From Marinobacter sp. 2_MG-2023 (GTDB lineage: Bacteria > Pseudomonadota > Gammaproteobacteria > Pseudomonadales > Oleiphilaceae): a DNA stretch of 64,000 nt. Below, piece by piece: positions 16,536-25,719 of this stretch. The notes beneath the pieces are model-generated. The model searched no databases. It was not told the DNA's origin and saw nothing but the letters and a program-made list of their open reading frames with translations. Position numbers and translations under genes: made by a program. Each line of letters starts with the position of its first letter. The stretch's first letter is position 1. Location: positions 1 to 64,000 of the forward strand of contig NZ_JAUOPH010000003.1 in NCBI RefSeq assembly GCF_030546935.1, written 5' to 3'.

Positions 16536-18323
16536 ATGACTGATACAAAGAAACCGCTGGGGATTACGGACGTTATACTTCGTGACGCCCACCAGTCCCT
16601 GCTTGCCACCCGTATGCGGCTTGACGACATGCTGCCCATTGCCGAGAAGCTCGACAAAGTTGGTTTCTGGTCTTTGGAATCCTGGGGCGGCGCTACTTTC
16701 GACTCCTGTATCCGTTACCTGGGCGAAGACCCCTGGGAGCGCATCCGTGAACTGAAAAAAGTCATGCCCAATACGCCTCAGCAAATGCTGCTGCGTGGTC
16801 AGAACCTCCTGGGTTACCGGCATTACGCAGACGACGTAGTGGAGCGGTTCGTTGACCGTGCCGCCGAGAACGGTGTTGATGTATTCCGTATTTTTGATGC
16901 GATGAACGACCCGCGCAACCTGGCGACGGCTATCAAGGCTGTTAAGAAAACCGGTAAGCACGCCCAGGGCACCATCTCCTATACCACCAGCCCGGTGCAT
17001 ACCATTGAGATGTGGGTTGAGCTGGCGAAAGAAGTCGCCGATATGGGTGCCGACTCCATTGCAATCAAAGACATGGCCGGTATTCTTAAGCCTTATGTAG
17101 CCTTTGATCTGGTCAGCCGCCTGAAGAAAGAGCTGGATATTCCAATTCACATGCAGTGCCATGCGACCACTGGCATGTCGACAGCTACGGCCATCAAGGC
17201 AGCGGAAGCTGGTATCGACAACGTGGATTCGGCCATCTCGTCAATGAGTATGACCTACGGCCATTCGCCCACAGAGGCGATTGTTGCGATTCTGGAAGGT
17301 ACCGAGCGTGACACTGGCCTGGATCTTGTCCTGCTGGAAGAGATCGCTAGTTACTTCCGCGAAGTTCGTAAGAAGTACGCAAAATTTGAGGGCAGCCTCC
17401 GCGGTACCGATTCCCGTATTCTGATCGCTCAGGTGCCTGGTGGCATGCTGACGAACATGGAAGGTCAGCTCAAAGAACAGAACGCTGCGGACAGGTTCGA
17501 CGAAGTTCTGGCCGAGATTCCCAAAGTTCGTGAAGACCTGGGGTTCATCCCGCTGGTAACGCCGACTTCCCAGATTGTTGGTACTCAGGCGGTACTGAAC
17601 GTTCTGACCGGTGAGCGCTACAAGTCCATCTCCAAGGAAACCTCTGCCATCCTTAAGGGCGAATACGGTTCCGCGCCGGCGCCGTTCAACAAGGAGTTGC
17701 AGGAGCGGGTTCTGGATGGAAAAGAAGCCATCACCTGCCGTCCGGCCGACAATATCGAGCCGGAAATGGACAAGCTGACCGACGAGCTGAAGAAACTGGC
17801 GGATGAGAAAGGCATCAAGCTGGCGGATAACACTGTTGATGATGTTCTGACTTATGCGCTCTTCCCGCAGATTGGTCTGAAGTTCCTTGAAAACCGTGGC
17901 AATCCGGACGCATTTGAGCCGGTGCCCACCGCTGAAGATGCGCTTCCAGCCAAGAAGGCCAGTGGCCCCGAGACTTACACCGTCGATGTTAACGGCAAGC
18001 AGTACGTGGTTGCGGTTTCTGAAGGTGGTGAAATTTCCCAGATTCAGAGCGAGGGCGGTGCTGCATCCGCACCAGCGGCTTCTGCTGCGCCAGCTCCGGC
18101 GGCCGGTGAAGGCGAGCCTGTGATCGCACCTCTGGGCGGCAACATCTTCAAGGTACTGGTTTCACCAGGTGATGCCGTTGAAGAAGGCGATGTGCTGATT
18201 ATCCTCGAAGCCATGAAAATGGAAACCGAGATTCGTGCACCCAAGGCCGGCACCGTCGGCGAAGTCTTCATCAAGGTCGGTGATGCCGTCTCTCCTGATG
18301 ATGAAATGCTGACAATCGCATAA
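16536..18323 (+). CDS. oadA: Oxaloacetate decarboxylase alpha subunit OadA
   Basis: 595 aa. The carboxyltransferase domain (about 1-450) begins with [19 protein letters not shown], the typical start of the HMGL-like TIM barrel, with [10 protein letters not shown] and [11 protein letters not shown] (metal ligands). An Ala/Pro linker (about 505-525) leads to a biotinyl domain with attachment lysine in [11 protein letters not shown] near residue 560. OadA transfers CO2 from oxaloacetate to biotin, yielding pyruvate; the biotin arm then carries it to OadB, where decarboxylation drives sodium export. Spacing to oadB is 14 bases. Methylmalonyl-CoA and glutaconyl-CoA relatives share the biotin domain, but the carboxyltransferase part is of the oxaloacetate type. 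Confidence 0.94.
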   Translation: MTDTKKPLGITDVILRDAHQSLLATRMRLDDMLPIAEKLDKVGFWSLESWGGATFDSCIRYLGEDPWERIRELKKVMPNTPQQMLLRGQNLLGYRHYADDVVERFVDRAAENGVDVFRIFDAMNDPRNLATAIKAVKKTGKHAQGTISYTTSPVHTIEMWVELAKEVADMGADSIAIKDMAGILKPYVAFDLVSRLKKELDIPIHMQCHATTGMSTATAIKAAEAGIDNVDSAISSMSMTYGHSPTEAIVAILEGTERDTGLDLVLLEEIASYFREVRKKYAKFEGSLRGTDSRILIAQVPGGMLTNMEGQLKEQNAADRFDEVLAEIPKVREDLGFIPLVTPTSQIVGTQAVLNVLTGERYKSISKETSAILKGEYGSAPAPFNKELQERVLDGKEAITCRPADNIEPEMDKLTDELKKLADEKGIKLADNTVDDVLTYALFPQIGLKFLENRGNPDAFEPVPTAEDALPAKKASGPETYTVDVNGKQYVVAVSEGGEISQIQSEGGAASAPAASAAPAPAAGEGEPVIAPLGGNIFKVLVSPGDAVEEGDVLIILEAMKMETEIRAPKAGTVGEVFIKVGDAVSPDDEMLTIA

Positions 18324-18337
18324 AGGGCCAGCATTCC

Positions 18338-19672
18338 ATGGATAAATTAATGACATTATGGACAGGTAGTGGCCTGTTCAATATAGAGCTTGGCCAGGTG
18401 ATCATGATCGCCGTGGGTCTGCTTCTTCTGTTCCTTGCGATTCGTAAGGGGTTTGAACCACTGCTGCTGGTACCCATCGGGTTCGGCGGCATTCTGGCGA
18501 ATATTCCGGAGGCGGGGCTGGCCCTGACTGCGGCGGAAAACGCTATTCATTTTGCACTGAATGGCGGAAAGGGCGAGATCCTGGCTGCTCTGGCAGCGCC
18601 TCTGGATGTGGCCTATCAGGCCGGGCAGGCAATTACGCCTGAACTGAAAGAGGCCTTCAAGGTCGCGGTGAAAGAGGCGAGCTATTCCGAAATGGCGATG
18701 GCCAACGCCATCGCTCAGGATGCGGGTTATGGCAACGGTATGTTGTATAACTTCTATTCTGTGGTTATCGGCAGCACCATCGGACCCCTGGTAATTTTCA
18801 TGGGTGTTGGCGCGATGACCGATTTCGGTCCGCTGCTGGCCAACCCGAAAACTATGCTGCTGGGTGCCGCAGCCCAGTTCGGTATCTTCGGTACTGTTTT
18901 GGGTGCAGCATTGCTGGACTGGCTCGGTGTTCTGGACTTTACCATTCTGGAAGCGGCTGCGATCGGTATCATTGGTGGTGCTGATGGACCAACCTCCATC
19001 TACGTGTCCAGTGTGCTGGCTCCGCATCTGCTGGGTGCCATCGCGGTATCTGCATACGCTTACATGGCGATGGTACCGATGATTCAGCCGCCTATCATGA
19101 AGGCGCTGACCAGTGAGAAAGAGCGGGCCATCAAGATGTCTCAGCTTCGCCCGGTCAGTAAGCGTGAAAAGATTGTTTTCCCGCTGGTTGTCCTGATTGC
19201 GGTTGTTCTCTTCCTGCCGGATGCGGCACCGCTGCTGGGTATGTTCTGCTTTGGTAACCTGATGCGCGAATGTGGCGTGGTGGAGCGTCTGAATGACACT
19301 GCCCAGAATGCGCTGATCAACATTACTACGATCTTCCTGGGTCTGTCCGTTGGTTCCAAGCTGATGGCGGACAAGTTCCTGGATGCTCAGACCCTGGGTA
19401 TTCTTGGCCTGGGTATTGTGGCCTTTGGTGTTGGTACGGCCTGTGGTGTTCTTATGGCCAAGCTGATGAACAAGTTCAGCAAGGATCCGATCAACCCGTT
19501 GATTGGTTCTGCCGGCGTATCTGCGGTGCCGATGGCAGCGCGGGTTTCCAACAAGGTTGGTCTTGAGGCGAATCCGCATAACTTCCTGTTGATGCACGCT
19601 ATGGGGCCGAACGTTGCTGGTGTTATCGGCTCGGCTGTTGCTGCGGGTGTGATGATCAAGCTGCTTAGCTGA
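18338..19672 (+). CDS. oadB: Oxaloacetate decarboxylase beta subunit OadB (sodium pump)
   Basis: 444 aa integral membrane protein with about nine helices; it decarboxylates carboxybiotin and pumps sodium ions out. Strong family blocks are [38 protein letters not shown] (with the sodium-binding aspartate), [32 protein letters not shown] and [20 protein letters not shown]. Compared with enterobacterial OadB it has a slightly longer cytoplasmic insert at about residues 65-120. Last gene of the operon, followed by a strong terminator. Confidence 0.95.
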   Translation: MDKLMTLWTGSGLFNIELGQVIMIAVGLLLLFLAIRKGFEPLLLVPIGFGGILANIPEAGLALTAAENAIHFALNGGKGEILAALAAPLDVAYQAGQAITPELKEAFKVAVKEASYSEMAMANAIAQDAGYGNGMLYNFYSVVIGSTIGPLVIFMGVGAMTDFGPLLANPKTMLLGAAAQFGIFGTVLGAALLDWLGVLDFTILEAAAIGIIGGADGPTSIYVSSVLAPHLLGAIAVSAYAYMAMVPMIQPPIMKALTSEKERAIKMSQLRPVSKREKIVFPLVVLIAVVLFLPDAAPLLGMFCFGNLMRECGVVERLNDTAQNALINITTIFLGLSVGSKLMADKFLDAQTLGILGLGIVAFGVGTACGVLMAKLMNKFSKDPINPLIGSAGVSAVPMAARVSNKVGLEANPHNFLLMHAMGPNVAGVIGSAVAAGVMIKLLS

Positions 19673-19691
19673 TTGTCGCTCTTGTAGTGTG

Positions 19692-19716
19692 AAAACCCCG
19701 CCTTGTGCGGGGTTTT
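19692..19716 (+). terminator. Rho-independent terminator of oadGAB
   Basis: A 10-bp stem (AAAACCCCGC with GCGGGGTTTT), 5-base loop and a downstream CTGTTTTT tract, 20 bases after the oadB stop. Confidence 0.88.
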
Positions 19717-19765
19717 CTGTTTTTAGGTCTGCTGGTTTTGGTGTTTGAGCCGGAGGGTCACCTTC

Positions 19766-19917
19766 TTTCAGGAACCGCTACGAGCACCCCTTGCGGGGTC
19801 CGGCCAGCAATCACAGATTGCTGTCGTTCGGCTGCGCATGAAGCTTTGCTTCATAGATGCTTGTCTCACCCCTGTGCGCTTGGCTCCGGCCATCCATGGC
19901 CTCCGACATTCCTGAAA
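19766..19917 (+). repeat. Structured repeat, copy A (expanded core)
   Basis: Outer arms TTTCAGGAA (19766-19774) and TTCCTGAAA (19909-19917) are perfectly complementary. The core begins CCGCTACGAGCAC and ends with GTGCGCTTGG then GGCCATCCATGGCC and CCGACA, matching copies B and C at 48 kb. Unlike those it carries about 80 extra bases after the opening GAGCAC, including hairpins CAGCAAT/ATTGCTG and ATGAAGC/GCTTCAT. It lies between the convergent oadB and dnaE2. No protein is encoded in 19673-19971. Confidence 0.7.
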
Positions 19918-19971
19918 ATCGGCCCCGCGCCCGCTCTTTGATCTTCATTGTTGGCTTTCTTAAAGATTGTT

Positions 19972-22900
19972 TTAATGAAAATCTCGGGAATTAACAGGAA
20001 GGGTCTGTATTAGATGACTCAGATCCGAGAGTTTTCCCGCCATCACATGGACAATTTCCCCCTCTCTTTCCAGTATGCCTTTCACGTGTAACAACCGTGC
20101 GGTGAGCAACGGTTTGCGCTGCCGGCGTGCGGTTTCCAGCCAGACGACGACGTTTACGTTGCCGGTTTCGTCTTCCAGGGTTACGAAGGTAACTCCGGAG
20201 GCAGAACCGGGGCGCTGTCGGCCGGTTACGAGGCCGGCTACCTGTACGGGTATGCCGGCCTTGGTGGTTTTTAGTTGTTCGGCGCTGAGACAGAACTGTA
20301 AGTGGCCTTGTTCCCGGAGCAGGGCCAGTGGGTGGCGCTGGAGGGTGAGACCCTGGCTGGAGTAGTCGGCGAGTACGTTCTGGCCTTCGCTGGGTTCCGG
20401 TAGTTGGGCGCAAGTTTCCGGTTCGTAGCTTTCGTTGTCTTCAGCTGTTGAAAAAAGCTCTGCGGGTTTTTCGTGGCCCAATAGCTGCCAGTAAGCCTGA
20501 TGGCGGTTGGCGGCGAATGCAGGCATGGCGTTGGCACCGGCCAGGAGTTCCATTTCGCGCTGGTTCAGGTTTGCCAGGCGGCGTAACTCGGTGGCGGATT
20601 GGTAGCCGGTTTGGGGGCGATGCTGGTACAGGCGTTCAGCGGCGCTTGTCGGGAACCCCCGGATGATTTTCAGGCCCAGGCGCAGTTGGTGGTCACGGCC
20701 TTCCAGAGTGTGATCCCACTGGCTGATGTTGATGTCTGGCGGTAATGCAACAACGTTATGGCGTTTGGCGTCCTGGACCAATTGTGAGGGGGAATAGAAC
20801 CCCATGGGCTGGCTGTTGAGCAGGGCGCAGTAGAAGGCGGCGGGGTAGTGTCTTTTGATCCAGGCCGAGACGTAAACGAGCAGGGCAAAGCTGGCGGCGT
20901 GGGATTCCGGAAAGCCGTATCCGCCGAAGCCGCAGATCTGCAGATAGAGGCGTTCAGCAAAGTCAGCATCGTGACCACGTTCGAGCATGCCGTTGATGAG
21001 TTTTTCCCGGAACGGAGTCATGTCGCCGTGGGATTTCCAGGCGGCCATGGCGCGGCGGAGTTGGTCGGCTTCGCCAGCAGTGAAACCGGCGGCAACCATG
21101 GCCAGTTTGATGACTTGTTCCTGAAAGATGGGTACACCCAAAGTGCGTTCAAGCACGCTACGGATGGCATCGTTGGGATATTCCACGGGTTCAAGGCCAT
21201 GTTTTCTTCGCAGGTACGGGTGCACCATGTCACCCTGGATCGGGCCGGGGCGAACAATAGCCACTTCGATCACCAGGTCGTAGTAAGTTTCAGGTTTCAG
21301 CCTGGGCAGCATGTTGATCTGGGCGCGGGATTCCACCTGGAATACGCCGATGCTGTCGCCTTTTTGCAGCATCTTGTAGGTGGCCCTGTCTTCCTGGGGT
21401 ATGTCCTGCATATGGAAGGGCCGGCCTTTTTGCTGGCTTATCAGTTCCAGAGCTTTGCGGAGGGCTGTGAGCATGCCCAGTGCGAGTATGTCCACTTTCA
21501 TCAGGCCCAGGCTTTCCAGGTCGTCTTTGTCCCATTGGATAACGGTGCGGTCAGACATGGCAGCGTTTTCGACAGGCACCAGTTCGGCCAGTGGTCCGGA
21601 ACTGATCACAAAGCCGCCTACATGTTGGGACAAGTGGCGGGGAAAACCGAGCAGGGTGTTTACCAAAGTAAAGAACTGATCGGCGACTTTGGGGTTTCGG
21701 GTCAGGCGTTTATCGAGAATCTGCTGGCGCCAGTTGGTGGCTTTATCACGCCAGTCGATACCTTCCAGTAACTGTTCCACCAGTGCCGGGTCGAATCCGA
21801 GAGCTTTACCTACATCGCGAATGGCGCTGCGAGGACGGTAACGGATCACTGTTGCTGCCAGCGCGGCCCGCTCCCGGCTGTAGCGCTGGTAGATGTACTG
21901 AATAACTTCTTCCCGGCGTTCGTGTTCAAAATCCACGTCGATATCCGGCGGCTCGTTTCTGTCTTTGGAGATAAAACGTTCAAACAGCAGGTCTACCTGG
22001 GCTGGATTTACTTCGGTAATGCCCAGGCAATAGCACACGGCGGAGTTAGCGGCAGAGCCACGGCCCTGGCACAGAATGTTTCGGGTGCGGGCAAAGGCAA
22101 CAATGTCATGGATAGTGAGAAAGTAGTGTTCGTACTTCATTTCTGAAATCAGCCCCAGCTCTTTGCGTATCAGGGCCTGAACAGATAGTGGAGTACCTTC
22201 CGGGTAGCGCTGCCTTTCGCCTTCTTGAGTTAAACGTTTCAGATAAGCAGCGGGAGATTCTCCTTCCGGTACAAGGTCCGGAGGGTATTCGTAGCGCAGG
22301 CTACCGGGTTCGAAGGTGCACTGCCGGGCTATACGCAAAGATTCTTCCAGCCAGCTTTCGGGGAATAATCGTTGCAGGACCGGTAGTGGGCGCAGGTAGC
22401 GTTCACCATTCTGAAACAGACAGTGGCCGGCATTTTCCAGGTTGGCGTGATTGCGCAGGGCGGCGAGTACGTCCTGCAAGGGTTGGCGCTCCCGGCTGTG
22501 CATGTGAACTTCGCCGGTGGCGGTAACTGGGCAGCGCAAGTGCTCGGAAAGCCAGCGGGCGCGGGCCAGTTGTTGGTCTTCGCCGGCTTCAAGGGTGCGG
22601 GCGGCGGCAATCCAGAGACGATGCTCAAACAGTCGGAGTAGCCATTCGCCGCAAGCCAGGGCCTGGTCCGGGCTGGCGTTAGCCGGCGCGGGTGGCAACC
22701 ACAGGCACAGACAGTCATCCAGAGCATGTGTTTCCATATCCCGGCTGAAGAGCAGGTACTGTCCTTTCTCTGCCCGGCGGCGAGCTGTGGTTATAAGCTG
22801 ACAAAGCTGGCCATAGCCTTTGCGGGCACGAGCCAGAAGAATAAACCTGGGGGCGCAGGCATCTGGCGGGGCGTCCTCCAGCTCGAACAGGCTGCCGGTA

Positions 22901-23094
22901 ATCAGTTTTACGGGGCTTTCTTTCAGCGCAGCCCAGGCACGGGGTATGCCGGCCACCGAGCAGGCATCGGTGATTGCCAGTGCGGTATATCCCAGCTCTG
23001 CGGCTCGTTCCGCAAGCTCATGGGGGTGAGATGCCCCGGTCAGGAAGGTGAAGTTGCTGAAGCAGAACAGCTCGGCGTAAGACGGCTCACTCAT
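19972..23094 (-). CDS. dnaE2: Error-prone DNA polymerase DnaE2 (ImuC)
   Basis: 1040 aa C-family polymerase, the catalytic part of the ImuA-ImuB-DnaE2 mutasome that copies across DNA damage. The PHP domain opens with YAELFCFSNFTFLTGASHP. The palm carries NILCQGRGSAANSAVCYCLG and the catalytic acidic motif PPDIDVDFEHERREEV (about residue 392). HhH and OB-fold regions (VQVAGLVTGRQRPGSASG) end the protein, which lacks the replicative-subunit tail. I start it at ATG 23094, four codons inside the longest frame, because that ATG overlaps the imuB stop as TGATG. Confidence 0.93.
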   Translation of the reverse strand: MSEPSYAELFCFSNFTFLTGASHPHELAERAAELGYTALAITDACSVAGIPRAWAALKESPVKLITGSLFELEDAPPDACAPRFILLARARKGYGQLCQLITTARRRAEKGQYLLFSRDMETHALDDCLCLWLPPAPANASPDQALACGEWLLRLFEHRLWIAAARTLEAGEDQQLARARWLSEHLRCPVTATGEVHMHSRERQPLQDVLAALRNHANLENAGHCLFQNGERYLRPLPVLQRLFPESWLEESLRIARQCTFEPGSLRYEYPPDLVPEGESPAAYLKRLTQEGERQRYPEGTPLSVQALIRKELGLISEMKYEHYFLTIHDIVAFARTRNILCQGRGSAANSAVCYCLGITEVNPAQVDLLFERFISKDRNEPPDIDVDFEHERREEVIQYIYQRYSRERAALAATVIRYRPRSAIRDVGKALGFDPALVEQLLEGIDWRDKATNWRQQILDKRLTRNPKVADQFFTLVNTLLGFPRHLSQHVGGFVISSGPLAELVPVENAAMSDRTVIQWDKDDLESLGLMKVDILALGMLTALRKALELISQQKGRPFHMQDIPQEDRATYKMLQKGDSIGVFQVESRAQINMLPRLKPETYYDLVIEVAIVRPGPIQGDMVHPYLRRKHGLEPVEYPNDAIRSVLERTLGVPIFQEQVIKLAMVAAGFTAGEADQLRRAMAAWKSHGDMTPFREKLINGMLERGHDADFAERLYLQICGFGGYGFPESHAASFALLVYVSAWIKRHYPAAFYCALLNSQPMGFYSPSQLVQDAKRHNVVALPPDINISQWDHTLEGRDHQLRLGLKIIRGFPTSAAERLYQHRPQTGYQSATELRRLANLNQREMELLAGANAMPAFAANRHQAYWQLLGHEKPAELFSTAEDNESYEPETCAQLPEPSEGQNVLADYSSQGLTLQRHPLALLREQGHLQFCLSAEQLKTTKAGIPVQVAGLVTGRQRPGSASGVTFVTLEDETGNVNVVVWLETARRQRKPLLTARLLHVKGILEREGEIVHVMAGKLSDLSHLIQTLPVNSRDFH

Positions 23095-24512
23095 CAGCCA
23101 AACCATCCATGTACGAACCAGCCTTCCCGCACGTCCCGGAACACCCAGGCAAGCTGTCCGTTATTCAGTTGGGCAATGTAATAATCCCGATGGACCCTCT
23201 GACCGTCCCACCAGCCACCGCTGATTCGCTCCGGGCCGGTAAACCATACCTGCGGAATTTCCGTAAGTGGTTGCGGCCCCTGAAGAAGCCATAAGGGACG
23301 TTGAGGCAGGTGGCTGGCGGCTGTTGTCAAAACATGCTGTGTGCGCCGAACCTCTGACGCGCTCCATGCTCGTTCGGGCCGGTGATCTGCCTGGGGCGCA
23401 AGCTGCTTCAGAGCATTCTCACCAAGCCGTGCCTGCAGACGGCTCAACAAGGTGTGCCAGGCTTCGTTCAGGTCCTGGCTTTCGCCCAGAAGATCCTGCC
23501 CGCTCGGGGCTTCCCGCCCAAGAAACCGTTTAACCGTCAGGCGTAGCAATATAACCGGGGCTTGCAGGGGTTGTTGCTCAAATCGCAGTCTGATCAGGCT
23601 GAGAAATGCTTCTGCCCGGTGTTCCGGGCCGGAGGTGCGGATGCGCAGGCGCGTTGGCTCTGCATGGCGGTGCCCGAGAACCAGAAGCAAGCAGTCGGTA
23701 TCCTGTTGGCGCCAGCACAGGTCTCTTTCCAGCTCGGACAGAATACGTTGCAACGGAAACAGTAAGCCCTGCGATTGTTCAATGTCCTGTACAAAATCTG
23801 CCTGTTGCCGGAAGTAATGGGGCGGTTGCCAGGGTGCCTGGGGGTCAGGCCTGGAGCCCTGAATTTTCTGGATATATGCGAGGGTTTCCGGGGACAGCCG
23901 GCGCGCCATGTCAGCCGGTGGTAAGCGGAACACCTCGGCCAGAGTATTCAGCCCAAGCCGCTGCAAGCGGGTGCAGGTGCGTTCGTCAAACTCTGCAGCC
24001 AGCAGAGGCATCTGGCCAAGGACTTGCAGAGTGTGGCCTTTGTCGCTCGTGCATGTTCCCTTGCCGCTCCGTGCAATCAGGCGGGCTGCCAGTGGTGTAT
24101 GGCCAATACCTGGCCAGGCCGTAAGCCGGCGCTCCTGCAATACCTCTTCCAGGGTTTGCCATACTGCCGGGAGGCCGCCGTACAACCGTTGCAGGCTGCC
24201 GATTTCAGCTAACAAACCGTTTGGTGGAACCAGAACAATATGAGCCGCATAACGGTATAGCCAGCGGGCCTGGTCTTCGAGAATTCGGGCTTCCTGCTGT
24301 TGATCTGCCCTTATTATGCCCAGCTCTGGTACCAGGCTGACTGCTGTTTTCAGGCGCATGCCGGCGCCCACACCCAGGTCCCGGGCAGCTGGGCAGGCCT
24401 GTATCACTTTTTGTCCGGAATCTTCCACAATCACCAGCGCAGAGGCTTTTTCACTGGAGCGGCGAATGTGATCCAGAAGCAGGTGAGGGAAGTGCAAGTA
24501 CAGCCAGAGCAT
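23094..24512 (-). CDS. imuB: Mutasome subunit ImuB (inactive Y-family polymerase)
   Basis: 472 aa. It starts MLWLYLHFPHLLLDHIRR, where active Y-family polymerases have a catalytic aspartate (xxDxDxFF), so it is expected to be catalytically dead and to act as hub between the beta clamp, ImuA and DnaE2. The finger and thumb regions are recognisable (VIQACPAARDLGVGAGM; GIGHTPLAARLIARSGKG; LQRLGLNTLAEVFRLP). The C-terminal tail ends WWDGQRVHRDYYIAQ and WVFRDVREGWFVHGWFG, typical of ImuB. Six bases separate it from imuA, and its stop codon overlaps the dnaE2 start. Confidence 0.9.
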   Translation of the reverse strand: MLWLYLHFPHLLLDHIRRSSEKASALVIVEDSGQKVIQACPAARDLGVGAGMRLKTAVSLVPELGIIRADQQQEARILEDQARWLYRYAAHIVLVPPNGLLAEIGSLQRLYGGLPAVWQTLEEVLQERRLTAWPGIGHTPLAARLIARSGKGTCTSDKGHTLQVLGQMPLLAAEFDERTCTRLQRLGLNTLAEVFRLPPADMARRLSPETLAYIQKIQGSRPDPQAPWQPPHYFRQQADFVQDIEQSQGLLFPLQRILSELERDLCWRQQDTDCLLLVLGHRHAEPTRLRIRTSGPEHRAEAFLSLIRLRFEQQPLQAPVILLRLTVKRFLGREAPSGQDLLGESQDLNEAWHTLLSRLQARLGENALKQLAPQADHRPERAWSASEVRRTQHVLTTAASHLPQRPLWLLQGPQPLTEIPQVWFTGPERISGGWWDGQRVHRDYYIAQLNNGQLAWVFRDVREGWFVHGWFG

Positions 24513-24518
24513 AGGAAA

Positions 24519-25208
24519 TTACCGGGCTAATGTGGGCCAGGGACCCTGAACCACACGGGGCGCTTCATGGTGGAGCAGGTTCGCCCGGTGAGTTATAGCT
24601 AGCGAGCAGTGTTGGCCCGGCCAGCTGCCGCGGCGCTTCAGCACATTTATGTTAAGGCTCTGTTGCTCGCCGGGCTCCAGTTCAAGGCGCAAGGCAGCCG
24701 GGGAGTTCTGTTCAGCGTAGCGACGTTCGCGAAAAAGCACGCAAACATTACTGCCGGCTTCGGCTGCCAGCTGTAAACGCCGGATTTCGCGGGCCGCGAG
24801 CTTGCCCGGCCAGGCCATCACAAGGCCGGTAACCGGAGAGCGCAGGCAGTTTTCCAGCGTCCACAGAAAATCGCCTTTATCTTCGGTATGGACCATGATC
24901 ACCTGGTTCAGGTCGATATCCCCCCGAGCCAGCGCCGGAGCATAAGGCGTATGTGGAGGATTCAGCCAGAACACGGTTTTACCGGCCTGCGACAGCCGCT
25001 GCATTAACGGCATTAACAGAGTCAGCTCGCCAATACCGGGGGCGTCCAGCAGGCATTCACTCAACGCACCCCTGGGCCAGCCTATGCCACCAAGCTGGTT
25101 GTCCAGAGCCTGATAGCCGGTTGGCTCTGCCGGTTGAGTGCTTTTGATGTGCCGTTGCCCCTGCCATACACGGGCATCCTGAATCAGCGTGTTAATAAGT
25201 TCGCTCAT
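24519..25208 (-). CDS. imuA: Mutasome subunit ImuA (RecA/SulA-like)
   Basis: 229 aa. The segment PTGYQALDNQLGGIGWPRGA (about 29-48) is the RecA-like entry to the ATPase fold, but the Walker A lysine loop is degenerate (LLDAPGIGELTLL). The rest keeps RecA-core strands (GKTVFWLNPP, LNQVIMVH, TGLVMAWPGKL). ImuA recruits the mutasome to RecA-coated DNA in Pseudomonas, Myxococcus and Caulobacter relatives. First gene of the cassette, with a LexA box 16 bases upstream of its start codon. Confidence 0.87.
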   Translation of the reverse strand: MSELINTLIQDARVWQGQRHIKSTQPAEPTGYQALDNQLGGIGWPRGALSECLLDAPGIGELTLLMPLMQRLSQAGKTVFWLNPPHTPYAPALARGDIDLNQVIMVHTEDKGDFLWTLENCLRSPVTGLVMAWPGKLAAREIRRLQLAAEAGSNVCVLFRERRYAEQNSPAALRLELEPGEQQSLNINVLKRRGSWPGQHCSLAITHRANLLHHEAPRVVQGPWPTLAR

Positions 25209-25223
25209 GGTGAAATCTCGGAA

Positions 25224-25243
25224 TACTGTTTAAATATACAGTA
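25224..25243 (-). promoter_or_regulatory. LexA (SOS) box controlling imuA-imuB-dnaE2
   Basis: The 20 bases read TACTGT-TTAAATAT-ACAGTA, with the CTGT-N8-ACAG core of gammaproteobacterial LexA sites and perfectly matching outer bases; the palindrome extends to 25222-25245. It ends 15 bases upstream of the imuA ATG, so a bound repressor would cover the promoter. phhB is divergent, 112 bases away, and may be affected as well. Confidence 0.93.
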
Positions 25244-25354
25244 TTCTGTAGGCGGGCTGATTTCAAGAAGTGGGTTGATAAAATGAGTAACGGAACCCAC
25301 GCTTGTAGCAGGGAAAGTATGGACAGTCCGGAATATCAGGCTTGGAGGTTATAC

Positions 25355-25693
25355 ATGAGTGGACTGACTGAACAGCACTGTGAAGCTTGTAGTGCGGGCG
25401 CCCCAAGGGCAACCGATGAAGAGAAACGCGTGCTGCACAAAGATGTCGAGGACTGGGATATCCTTGATGTGAATGGCGAAGAACAATTGCGCAGGGTATT
25501 TAAATTCAGGAACTTTGCTCAGGCTCTGGCTTTTGCCAACAAGGTAGGTGAGCTGGCTGAAGCCGAAGACCATCACCCGGCTATCCTTGTGGAATACGGG
25601 AAGGTGACCGTAAGCTGGTGGACCCATGCAATCGGTGGACTGCACAAAAACGACTTCATTATGGCGGCAAGAACGGATTTGGCTTACCGCTGA
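25355..25693 (+). CDS. phhB: Pterin-4-alpha-carbinolamine dehydratase PhhB
   Basis: 112 aa, cytoplasmic. It recycles the pterin cofactor of phenylalanine hydroxylase. The signature [18 protein letters not shown] (paired histidines of the active site) and [18 protein letters not shown] are present, and the N-terminus [14 protein letters not shown] fits Pseudomonas PhhB. The frame is open from 25283, but ATG 25355 follows GGAGG with 6-base spacing and gives the family length. phhA is not adjacent. PhhB also modulates pterin-dependent gene expression in Pseudomonas. Confidence 0.93.
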   Translation: MSGLTEQHCEACSAGAPRATDEEKRVLHKDVEDWDILDVNGEEQLRRVFKFRNFAQALAFANKVGELAEAEDHHPAILVEYGKVTVSWWTHAIGGLHKNDFIMAARTDLAYR

Positions 25694-25719
25694 ATAATTG
25701 ACATTAAAAGGAATATTGG

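Noticed and set aside
18356..19597. Long open frame on the minus strand across oadB (413 codons)
   Set aside because: It lies wholly inside a certain gene, has no family motif and is rich in His/Gln/Arg, as expected from reading a membrane-protein gene backwards.
20848..21771. Open frame of 307 codons antisense to dnaE2
   Set aside because: Shadow of dnaE2 codons; no ribosome site and no family resemblance.
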